A stretch of DNA of 64,000 nt from Catalimonadaceae bacterium JC749. Lineage in GTDB: Bacteria > Bacteroidota > Bacteroidia > Cytophagales > Cyclobacteriaceae. Below are positions 15,855-23,802 of the stretch, in pieces. The notes under the pieces are model-generated. The model saw only the letters and a program-made list of their open reading frames with translations. It was not told the DNA's origin and ran no database searches. How positions within the stretch are numbered: position 1 is the first letter of the stretch; every line of letters starts with the position of its first letter. A program made the position numbers and the translations under genes. The DNA lies in assembly GCA_021730635.1 (NCBI GenBank), contig JAJNNC010000001.1, positions 1,054,001 through 1,118,000 on the forward strand. Reading direction: 5' to 3'.

Positions 15855-17801
15855 ATGAAATACAAGCTAAGCATCGCTTTGTCCCTGCTGCTAGCCCTCC
15901 CTCTGATGGGACAGTCCTTCAAGAAACTGATCAAGACAGGAGACAAATACTATCATGATGGCTTTTATACAGAGGCTGTCAATACTTACCTTCAGGCTGA
16001 ACAGGAAGCCCCTGATGATCTTGAACTCATGCATAAGATCGGACAAGCCTACCTGAAAAGTAAATACAAAGACCGGGCTTTGCAGTATTTACAAAAGGTC
16101 TATGATCAGGTGGAAAACCCATCTCCTCCCCTACAGTTTCAGTTAGGACTGGCGTATCAGTACAATCATAAATTTGTGGAAGCCCTGGATTACTTCCAGG
16201 CTTACCGGGACGTGACAGAAAACACTTTTGAAGCAGACCAGCACATCATGCAATGTGCTATAGGAATAGAATTTGTCAACAATCCGGATGAGGTAAAAAT
16301 TATCAATCTGACCAATGTCAACTCAGACAATCAGGATTATGCCCCTCTGATCACTGCCGATGGCAAATCTTTGATTTTTACTTCCCGGCGGGAAGGCTCT
16401 ACCGGTGGCGAAATGGCCTATGATAATAATTATTATGAGGATATTTATATCTCTCATTTTGAAGGGGGTCAATGGTCAGCACCGAAGCAAATCAGTGAAA
16501 ATATCAATACCAGTTATCATGAATGTGGAGCGGCTATCGCTCCGGATGGTAAGCGCCTGTTTGTCTACATGGATGAAGGAGACGGAGACTTCTATATGTC
16601 TACCTTCGATGGTAAGGAGTGGAGCACACTTCGCCCGGTAGGGGGTGTCAATTCACCTTATCGTGAACTGTCTGTCTCTATCAACGAAGAAGGAAACAAA
16701 CTTTATTTTTCCAGCAACCGCCCGGGAGGCTATGGAGGTTTCGATCTGTATGTTTCTACCCTGGACCAATATGGAGAGTGGGGTAAGCCTATCAACTTGG
16801 GTCCTAAGATTAATACGGCAGGCGATGAAGATGCGCCTTTCATACACCCCAAAGGTGACGTTTTGTATTTCAGTTCTACCGGCCACCTGGGTATGGGAGG
16901 CTTTGATATTTTTAAAAGCAAGTGGCATCGTGAGAAATGGACTACGCCCATCAACCTGGGGTATCCTATCAATACAGCGCAGGACGACAACTATTTTGTA
17001 ATTGCTAAAGATAATGTATACGGCTACTACGCCACAGCCCGGGAAGATGGTTTGGGAGGTAATGATATCTATGCTATCCTGATGGATAAAAAAGACTATC
17101 AGGATACTCCGGAAGCCGCTCCCCATATGACACTAAGCCGCGCAACACTAGAAAAAACGAACTCTACTTTTCTGGAAGGAAAGATCACGGATCAGGAATC
17201 CGGAAAAACCCTGGATGCGGAGGTGATTCTATCCGACAACCAAAAAAATATAGTCATTGCCAGGGTATATTCCGATCCTGTTACCGGACTCTTTCGCATC
17301 CCTATTCCTGATGGCACCAACTTCGGCCTGACCGTTGAACGGGAAGGCTATCTTTTTTATTCTCAGAATTTCACTCAGTCAGAACTCAAACCGCAACAGA
17401 AAATCTATAAAGAAATTGCCTTGCAATCTACCCGGGTAGGCTCTGTCGGCATTCTGAAAAATATTTTCTTTGATACCAACCAATCCACCATCAAGGCTGA
17501 ATCGCTGATAGAATTAAATCAGATTTATGCTTTGCTCAAAGCGCACCCCAACGTCGTCATTCGTATCAATGGCCATACCGATGATGTAGGAGACGATACT
17601 TACAACCAAGCACTTTCAGAAAAACGAGCAGAGGCTGTGGCCCACTACTTATTAAATTTTGGGATTGCCCCCCACCGCCTTTCTTCTAAAGGGTTTGGAG
17701 AATCCCAACCTATCGCTTCTAACCAACATGAGGAGGGTGGCCGGGCTCTGAATCGCAGAACAGAAATCGAGATTGTCAAGATTCTGGAAAGTGGCTTTTA
17801 G
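15855..17801 (+). CDS. OmpA family protein with TPR and WD40-like (PD40) repeats
   Basis: Outer-membrane or periplasmic protein that binds peptidoglycan through a C-terminal OmpA domain. In 648 residues: signal peptide (about 1-19, ending LMGQ), TPR-like helices (about 25-140, YHDGFYTEAVNTYLQAEQEAP), a beta-propeller of PD40 repeats (about 150-410, e.g. SNRPGGYGGFDLYVS and STGHLGMGGFDIFKS), a carboxypeptidase-regulatory-like domain (about 435-520), and OmpA (about 530-645, NGHTDDVGDDTYNQALSEKRAEAV and NRRTEIEIV). The same architecture occurs in Bacteroidota proteins such as PorE of the type IX secretion system and many relatives, so a structural or anchoring role is likely. It stands alone between tRNA-Gly and the M1 peptidase. 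Confidence 0.93.
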   Translation: MKYKLSIALSLLLALPLMGQSFKKLIKTGDKYYHDGFYTEAVNTYLQAEQEAPDDLELMHKIGQAYLKSKYKDRALQYLQKVYDQVENPSPPLQFQLGLAYQYNHKFVEALDYFQAYRDVTENTFEADQHIMQCAIGIEFVNNPDEVKIINLTNVNSDNQDYAPLITADGKSLIFTSRREGSTGGEMAYDNNYYEDIYISHFEGGQWSAPKQISENINTSYHECGAAIAPDGKRLFVYMDEGDGDFYMSTFDGKEWSTLRPVGGVNSPYRELSVSINEEGNKLYFSSNRPGGYGGFDLYVSTLDQYGEWGKPINLGPKINTAGDEDAPFIHPKGDVLYFSSTGHLGMGGFDIFKSKWHREKWTTPINLGYPINTAQDDNYFVIAKDNVYGYYATAREDGLGGNDIYAILMDKKDYQDTPEAAPHMTLSRATLEKTNSTFLEGKITDQESGKTLDAEVILSDNQKNIVIARVYSDPVTGLFRIPIPDGTNFGLTVEREGYLFYSQNFTQSELKPQQKIYKEIALQSTRVGSVGILKNIFFDTNQSTIKAESLIELNQIYALLKAHPNVVIRINGHTDDVGDDTYNQALSEKRAEAVAHYLLNFGIAPHRLSSKGFGESQPIASNQHEEGGRALNRRTEIEIVKILESGF

Positions 17802-17830
17802 TTTTGATATCACACCAAATCTCCTAAATT

Positions 17831-17853
17831 GTGTACACTTGTAAAGTGTATAC
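17831..17853 (+). promoter_or_regulatory. near-perfect inverted repeat just before the M1 peptidase start
   Basis: TACACTT at 17834-17840 and AAGTGTA at 17844-17850 form a perfect 7-bp repeat with 3-base centre. Including one G-T mismatch, pairing extends to 17831-17853. It ends 2 bases before the ATG at 17856 and could be a protein operator or, as RNA, a hairpin covering the ribosome-binding region. Confidence 0.4.
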
Positions 17854-17855
17854 GC

Positions 17856-20447
17856 ATGAGTTTCAGCCATTATCTTATGAGCGGCATGACTTTGCTGATC
17901 CTGCCAGCTCTTTTACTATTTTATCAAAGAACAGGTCAGCACGACGGGCCACCGCTGGAGACGGGGGTTTCCAAAGTGTTGGCCGACTACCGGCAACAAG
18001 TACTCAGCCAGGTAGCCTATACCCTTCAGTTTGAGATTCCTGCGCAGCAAACGTTACCCATACCCGCTTCAGAAACGCTATCTTTTCATTTGAAAGAAAA
18101 TAATTTTCCTCTGCAAATAGATTTTAAGGAAAAAACTCATCATCTGAAAGGTATCAATGTCAACGGACATGATATTCGGGTTATACATAACCAAGAACAT
18201 ATCGTTATTTCACCGGAATTTTTGCAAACCGGAGAAAACAAGGTGTCTATCCGGTTTATCGCCGGCAACCTGTCTTTGAACCGGAATGAAGATTTTCTTT
18301 ATACTTTGCTAGTCCCTGACAGAGCGCGCACAGTATTCCCCTGTTTTGACCAGCCTAACCTGAAAGCTACTTTTCAACTGTCGCTCACTGTGCCTTCTAC
18401 CTGGAAAGCCTTAACGAATGCTCCTCTGAAAGATTCGCTGATCACCGGAGGGCGGAAAACCTATCATTTCCATCAGTCTGATACCCTAAGCACCTATCTT
18501 TTTTCTTTTGCTGCCGGACGGTTCGATCAGGTTTCACGAGAGGCTTACGGGCAGCCCATCCATTTTCTTCACCGGGAAACAGACACTGTCAAAATCCGGG
18601 AGAGCATGACTCCCATCTTTCAGATTCACCAGGATGCCCTACGTTTTATGGAGGAATACACCCAGATTCCTTACCCTTTTCAGAAATTTGATTTCATCGC
18701 TATCCCGGATTTCCAATATGGAGGTATGGAGCACGCCGGTGCTATTAACTATAAATCTTCTGCCTTATTCCTGGATGAAGGAGCTACCCAGGATCAGAAA
18801 ATAGCCCGCTCCAGCCTGATTTCTCATGAGACTGCCCATATGTGGTTTGGCGATCTGGTAACTATGCGCTGGTTCAACGATGTGTGGATGAAAGAAGTCT
18901 TTGCCAACTTCATGGCTGACAAGATCACCCAGGTAGCCCTTCCGGATGCTAACTTCGATCTGAAATTTCTGATGGATCACTTTCCAGCCGCTTATCAGAT
19001 TGATCGTACGGCAGGGGCCAATCCTATCCGTCAGCCACTGAGCAATCTACAGGAAGCAGGCACCCTGTATGGTGGTATCATCTACCACAAAGCGCCTATT
19101 GTGATGCGGCAGTTGGAACGGTTGATGGGGCCAGACGCCTTCAGACAAGGGCTTCGTGTTTATCTGAAAAAATATGCGCATGGCAATGCTTCCTGGCCAG
19201 ACCTGATCCGCATTCTGGACGACCTGACGCCGGTGGACTTACAATCATGGAATGAAGTGTGGGTTGATGAAACGGGCAGGCCAAAGTTCACTTATCAGTT
19301 GAATACTGAAGAAGATAAAGTTTCTGCACTGGTGATTACCCAACAGGGAGAAGATGGTTCGGACAGATTATGGCCACAGCTTTTTGAAATAGCGCTGGTA
19401 TATCCGGATCGCACAGAAGAATTCTCAGTATCAATGAACCAACCGCAGGTAACGGTGGCATCAGCCGCCGGAAAAGAAAAACCACTATTTGTTGTATTTA
19501 ATACCACAGGACAGGGATATGGGCTGTTTCCTGTTGACGCGCTTATGTTACCCCAACTCTATACGATCCAACATCCGGTGACCAGAGCGGCCGCTTACAT
19601 CAACCTATATGAAAATATGCTGGCAGGGCAGTCTATGAGTCCGCAGCAGTTGCTGGACATCGTGCGGAAAGGCTTATCTCAGGAAACGGAAGAGTTGAAC
19701 TTAACCTTACTCACCGACCAGCTCAGCAACCTCTATTGGCAATTTACTTTACCAGACAGGAGGAAACGACTGGCTGTCGCCCTGGAAGAGGAAATCTGGC
19801 AAGCCCTGCAACAGAATCCGGATACCAATCAGAAAAAGATCTTGCTGAAAGCTTATCAAAGCATAGCGCTAAGCCAGCAGGCGCAAGACCGCTTATATGC
19901 CATATGGGACCAAGAGCAGCCACCGGCTGGCGTGATCCTGGCAGAAGATGATTATACCTCTTTGGCATTGGCCCTGGCGGTAAGAGCCTACCCTACCCCC
20001 AATCAGATACTATCCCGGCAGATTGATCGTATTGAGAATCCTGACCGGAAAAAGCGTTTGCAGTTCTTAGTGTCTGCCCTTTCTCCGGAGGAACAGGTAA
20101 GAGATACTTTTTTTGCCTTCTTAGCAAATGAAAATAACAGAGAGAAGGAAGCCTGGGTGGTGGTTGCCCTGGGTTATCTGCACCATCCTTTGCGGGCCTC
20201 TTCCTCAGAAAAATACCTGCAAGAAAGTCTGGAACTGCTGGAAGAGATTCAGCAAACCGGCGATATTTTCTTTCCACAAAACTGGTTGCAAGCTACCTTT
20301 GGGGATTACCAAAGCCCGGAAGCCGCCCGGATCGTCCGAACTTTTCTGGAGACTCACCCCAAATACAATCCCCGGCTGAAAGCCAAAATCCTGCAAGCTA
20401 CGGATAAACTATTCCGGGCAGAAAAATTACTGTATGCCTCACATTAG
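17856..20447 (+). CDS. M1 family metallopeptidase (aminopeptidase N-like)
   Basis: Zinc aminopeptidase removing N-terminal residues from peptides, here probably anchored to the inner membrane by an N-terminal helix (about 8-25, SGMTLLILPALLLFYQ). The zinc motif is intact: HETAH with His324, Glu325 and His328, and the third ligand Glu347 18 residues further (WMKEVFANF). The substrate-binding GxMEN motif reads GGMEHAGAI, with His in place of Asn, a variant that occurs in the family. A conserved Tyr (GTLYGGIIYHKAP) follows. The long C-terminal half is helical, as in the ERAP/TricornF3 type. 863 residues from ATG 17856; the frame extends upstream to a TTG at 17829 through a palindrome. The 3' end overlaps the convergent EamA gene by 4 bases. 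Confidence 0.92.
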   Translation: MSFSHYLMSGMTLLILPALLLFYQRTGQHDGPPLETGVSKVLADYRQQVLSQVAYTLQFEIPAQQTLPIPASETLSFHLKENNFPLQIDFKEKTHHLKGINVNGHDIRVIHNQEHIVISPEFLQTGENKVSIRFIAGNLSLNRNEDFLYTLLVPDRARTVFPCFDQPNLKATFQLSLTVPSTWKALTNAPLKDSLITGGRKTYHFHQSDTLSTYLFSFAAGRFDQVSREAYGQPIHFLHRETDTVKIRESMTPIFQIHQDALRFMEEYTQIPYPFQKFDFIAIPDFQYGGMEHAGAINYKSSALFLDEGATQDQKIARSSLISHETAHMWFGDLVTMRWFNDVWMKEVFANFMADKITQVALPDANFDLKFLMDHFPAAYQIDRTAGANPIRQPLSNLQEAGTLYGGIIYHKAPIVMRQLERLMGPDAFRQGLRVYLKKYAHGNASWPDLIRILDDLTPVDLQSWNEVWVDETGRPKFTYQLNTEEDKVSALVITQQGEDGSDRLWPQLFEIALVYPDRTEEFSVSMNQPQVTVASAAGKEKPLFVVFNTTGQGYGLFPVDALMLPQLYTIQHPVTRAAAYINLYENMLAGQSMSPQQLLDIVRKGLSQETEELNLTLLTDQLSNLYWQFTLPDRRKRLAVALEEEIWQALQQNPDTNQKKILLKAYQSIALSQQAQDRLYAIWDQEQPPAGVILAEDDYTSLALALAVRAYPTPNQILSRQIDRIENPDRKKRLQFLVSALSPEEQVRDTFFAFLANENNREKEAWVVVALGYLHHPLRASSSEKYLQESLELLEEIQQTGDIFFPQNWLQATFGDYQSPEAARIVRTFLETHPKYNPRLKAKILQATDKLFRAEKLLYASH

Positions 20448-21364
20448 ACTTTCTCTTTAACACTTTGCTGTTTTGGAATGTAACTGACCAGATAGACGCC
20501 TGCAAATATGAGGACAGCGGAAATCACTTTTGTCCAGGTTAGCGTTTCTCCAAAAAAAATCATAGAGATAATAGCGGCAAATACGGGTTGCAGGTAGATA
20601 TAGGCGCCCACGGTTGTGGCGGCTAAAATTTTCAAGGGAACATTCATGAGTATGTACGCCAGGAAAGTGGTAAACACTGCCACATAGCCCAGGGCCAGCC
20701 AGTCGGGTAGCTGAAAAGCTTCCCAGGACACCTGACTAAACTCTTTGAAGCCGAAGGGCAACACAAAGAAAAACCCGAAAGTAAACATATATCGAACCAC
20801 TACAATGGGGTGATAAATACGCATCAAAGGCTTGGCAATCACCAGATAACAGGCAAAAGAAAAGGCGTTGAACAATACCAGCGCATCGCCCAGCACAATG
20901 TTGGTAGCATTGGCATAATTATTTTGTTCGGGCATACCAATCAGCAGCAGCGCACCACTGATACCACATGCAAGTCCTGCCACCTTTAGCCAGGTGATTC
21001 TTTCATGGATCAGCAAGGCAGCCAGGATGGTCACACAGATAGGAATGGTGAGCAGCATCAGGGAAGCATGAATAGGCAAGGTATAGGATAATCCTTTAAA
21101 GAAAGCCAACTGGTTGAGGGATGAGCCCAACAAGCCGCAAAGTATGAAACGGGGCCAGTCTTTTCTGGCCACAGGTTGCCGGAATGCCGGCCATAAGGCC
21201 AGCAACCAAAACAAAGTACCTGCCACGACCACTCTCACCAGGATAAAACCAAAGGGAGCGATCAGGCTGGGCATGATGGCTTTGGCGATGGTATAGTTAG
21301 CGCCATAAATCAAGCTGGCAGTTAATACCGCTACATGCGCCAGCAGTCGTTTGTTAATAATCAT
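20444..21364 (-). CDS. DMT-superfamily transporter (EamA family)
   Basis: Ten-helix inner-membrane transporter, drug/metabolite type; relatives export amino acids or metabolites, substrate unknown here. The protein is two EamA repeats of five helices each (about 10-140 and 155-295), with the usual glycine/proline-rich helices (LTASLIYGANYTIAKAIMP; GAYIYLQPVFAAIISMIFFGE). ATG at 21364 is preferred; an in-frame GTG lies three codons upstream. It overlaps the M1 peptidase gene tail to tail by 4 bases. Confidence 0.9.
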   Translation of the reverse strand: MIINKRLLAHVAVLTASLIYGANYTIAKAIMPSLIAPFGFILVRVVVAGTLFWLLALWPAFRQPVARKDWPRFILCGLLGSSLNQLAFFKGLSYTLPIHASLMLLTIPICVTILAALLIHERITWLKVAGLACGISGALLLIGMPEQNNYANATNIVLGDALVLFNAFSFACYLVIAKPLMRIYHPIVVVRYMFTFGFFFVLPFGFKEFSQVSWEAFQLPDWLALGYVAVFTTFLAYILMNVPLKILAATTVGAYIYLQPVFAAIISMIFFGETLTWTKVISAVLIFAGVYLVSYIPKQQSVKEKV

Positions 21365-21512
21365 TCTGAGCACAAAGATAATTGAAAAGCAGCAATGGAC
21401 TGCTGAGATGACTCTATTTCCCTTGTCAAAACAGGTAAATAAGGCTTAACTTACTGAACACCTATACAGCATTTTTTTCTATCTTCTGGCGCAAATAGAA
21501 ATCAATCCCATT

Positions 21513-22703
21513 ATGGCAAATCTTACAGGTCTCTTCTGCCTCATCATGACAACTGTTTCATGCCTGTCTGTCGGGATGCCTGCTGCTCAGGCACAGAAAA
21601 ATGAATCCTTTGACAAAGCCTGGCAGGACACTGAAACGTACTTTCGTCAGACGCTACAGGACAATCAGGTGGTAGGGGGAGCCTTGCTGTTTCTGGAGCA
21701 TGGGCAAGTGAAAGGAAGCCACTATTATGGGGAAGCGGACCTGAGCCATCACCGGCCGATGGATGAAAATACCATTTTACACTGGGCTTCCATCACCAAG
21801 ACCTTCACTGCTATCGCTATCATGCAACTCAGAGACCGTGGCCTGCTGCGTCTGGATGACCCGGTCACGCGGTATTTACCGGAACTGCGTCAAGTACACA
21901 ATCCCTACGGCAGCATGGATGCTATTACTATCAAGATGGTCATGAGTCATTCGGCAGGTTTCCGTGACCCCACCTGGCCCTGGGGCGGCGACAAACCCTG
22001 GCACCCTTTTGAGCCTACCGAATGGGATCAGATTGTGGCGATGTTACCGTATACTGAAATATTATTTCCACCCGGCAGCAAGTTCAGCTACTCTAATCCG
22101 GCCATCATTTTCCTGGGCCGTATCATCGAAATTCTTTCTGGCGATGACTATGAGGTATACATTGATAAGAACATTCTCAAACCTCTGAAAATGTATAGCT
22201 CCTATTATGACATCACGCCCTACCATTTGCTAAAATACCGCTCCAACAACTACACCATACGCAACGGACAGCCTGAAGCCAACGGGCTGGATTTTGATAC
22301 GGGGATTACAACCTCTAATGGAGGGCTGAATGCTCCTTTGAAAGATATGATCCAATACCTGACTTTCCTGACAGGCCAGGCTACAGAGGACGAAGTGCTG
22401 AAACGTTCTTCGCTGGAAGAACTCTGGCAGGTACAGCATTTCATTGGTGAGCACGATGGGGTCAGGTCATCGGTGGCCCTTTCTTTTTTTCTGGAAGAAT
22501 TTGAGAACAGGCAGGTGATAGGCCATACTGGCACACAGAAAGCTTTCTATTCTTTCTTTTACATTCATCCTCCCTCTGCTACTGCTTGCATTGGCATTAC
22601 CAATACAGATGGGGCTGGTGAAATCCCAAACCCGGAGCAGATTCGGTTAGATGTGAGCCATTTTGTCTTTCGTCACTTGTTTAGCCTGTATAAGCCGCAA
22701 TAG
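21513..22703 (+). CDS. serine hydrolase (class C beta-lactamase family)
   Basis: Exported penicillin-binding-protein/beta-lactamase-fold hydrolase of 396 residues. It has a signal peptide (about 1-28, ending AAQAQ), the SxxK nucleophile motif (HWASITKTFTAIAIMQL), the YxN motif (KFSYSNPAIIFLGRI) and the third box as HTG (VIGHTGTQKAF). These proteins act as esterases or D-aminopeptidases in the periplasm; an antibiotic-hydrolysing role is not implied. Substrate unknown. It is monocistronic, with no obvious terminator behind it. Confidence 0.92.
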   Translation: MANLTGLFCLIMTTVSCLSVGMPAAQAQKNESFDKAWQDTETYFRQTLQDNQVVGGALLFLEHGQVKGSHYYGEADLSHHRPMDENTILHWASITKTFTAIAIMQLRDRGLLRLDDPVTRYLPELRQVHNPYGSMDAITIKMVMSHSAGFRDPTWPWGGDKPWHPFEPTEWDQIVAMLPYTEILFPPGSKFSYSNPAIIFLGRIIEILSGDDYEVYIDKNILKPLKMYSSYYDITPYHLLKYRSNNYTIRNGQPEANGLDFDTGITTSNGGLNAPLKDMIQYLTFLTGQATEDEVLKRSSLEELWQVQHFIGEHDGVRSSVALSFFLEEFENRQVIGHTGTQKAFYSFFYIHPPSATACIGITNTDGAGEIPNPEQIRLDVSHFVFRHLFSLYKPQ

Positions 22704-22809
22704 GTTTTGTGAAAGCAGACGCACCTTCACATCCTTCATGAAATGGCGGGGATGATTTGGTGATCGTTATGATCAGGATGAGCGAAGGCCCACCCTGATA
22801 AAGCATTGT

Positions 22810-23085
22810 TCAGTATGCACTCGTTGTCGGATCAATGATAGCTTTCACTTCTTCAACACTATTGGCCGGAAATCCGCCCCGCTTCGCATGCTCACGGATG
22901 GTCGCTTCATCGGGTGCGATATGTACACAGTAGATTTTATTTTCCGTCACATAAGATTCAATCCAATGGTAAGGTTTACCCAGGCCGCTGACTACCTCAC
23001 AGGATTTGAGAGAAATAGCTTTTAACTCGCCAGGAGACAGTTGTCCGGCACCGGGAAGTTCTCTTTCGATAATAAACTTTTTCAT
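22810..23085 (-). CDS. DUF4242 domain protein
   Basis: A 91-residue cytoplasmic protein consisting of one DUF4242 ferredoxin-like domain (MKKFIIERELPGAGQLSPGELKAIS, then YVTENKIYCVHIAPDEATIREHAKRGGFPANSVEEV). Members of the family such as SCO4226 bind nickel, as I recall; the role of this one is unknown. The gene lies downstream of a lipoprotein gene on the same strand and belongs to a cluster with a double DUF4242 lipoprotein and a LuxR-type regulator. Its first codons and the gene's flanking bases are nearly identical to those of the neighbouring lipoprotein gene. Confidence 0.85.
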   Translation of the reverse strand: MKKFIIERELPGAGQLSPGELKAISLKSCEVVSGLGKPYHWIESYVTENKIYCVHIAPDEATIREHAKRGGFPANSVEEVKAIIDPTTSAY

Positions 23086-23133
23086 TTTGATGATAATTTT
23101 GAGTTAGAAATATGATGTAAAGATTAGAGGCCA

Positions 23134-23727
23134 TCAAGGAAGATTGGGATTATGGGAAGCAAAGACACCATGAGGATTGTCCAGCCCTACCCACACATGG
23201 AGCGTCCATACATTAAATTCCGTGTTAATTTCCCATACATCTACTTCTCCGGTGAAGCCCGCTGGTGCCGGGGGTGGGTTCTCCATATTTTCAATAGGGA
23301 CTGCATATTCCACAGCGACAAACTGAAGGTTACCGTCGGTATCAGGAGCATATAACACTACTTCCGGCTTCTCTAATTCAAATTTGTCATCTATCAATGA
23401 AGCCTTCATGTAGTGAAATCCCATCTGTGTTCGGTATCCGGTAAACTCAGTGTCATAGCCATCCTCTATGGCGTTCTCGATATCCTGATAAGAGGCAACT
23501 TTCATGCGGAGCTGATCGAGTTCCTGCTCCCACGGTTCCAGAGCATGCTGGTCGTCGTTGCAACTGACAAGGAAGCCGAACAAGGTCATCATACACCAGC
23601 TGCTGAGCGTGGCGGCCACTATTTTTTGTTTCCACCATTGTGTGTCGGATTGTAAGAGGCTGCCCCAACGGTTATCAGGCAGTTCTTTTTTGAATGGAAT
23701 AATAAACTTTTTCATTTTGACTAGCAT
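23134..23727 (-). CDS. conserved lipoprotein of unknown function
   Basis: A 197-residue protein with an unusually long N-terminal extension before a membrane segment and a lipobox (MMTLFGFLVSCNDD, Cys near 55). The mature part carries motifs I associate with a conserved family of unknown function: DGYDTEFTGYRTQMGFHYM, KPEVVLYAPDTDGNLQFVAVEYAVP, and the end LHVWVGLDNPHGVFASHNPNLP. The first residues (MKKFIIPFKKELP) resemble the start of the downstream DUF4242 protein. Both may be co-transcribed, and both lie between a serine hydrolase and a LuxR-type regulator. Confidence 0.8.
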   Translation of the reverse strand: MLVKMKKFIIPFKKELPDNRWGSLLQSDTQWWKQKIVAATLSSWCMMTLFGFLVSCNDDQHALEPWEQELDQLRMKVASYQDIENAIEDGYDTEFTGYRTQMGFHYMKASLIDDKFELEKPEVVLYAPDTDGNLQFVAVEYAVPIENMENPPPAPAGFTGEVDVWEINTEFNVWTLHVWVGLDNPHGVFASHNPNLP

Positions 23728-23802
23728 TTGTTTTTAACAAAGCTAGCGACAGGAGCATTAGTGCAATTCGGGAGAATTCCCTATTTATCGGTAAGCCATT
23801 CC

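Noticed and set aside
15497-15946. 149-codon minus-strand frame over tRNA-Gly and the start of the OmpA gene
   Set aside because: It includes the tRNA translation (EVAQLVEHQLPKLRVAGSSPVF) and overlaps two real genes; composition and start are not gene-like.
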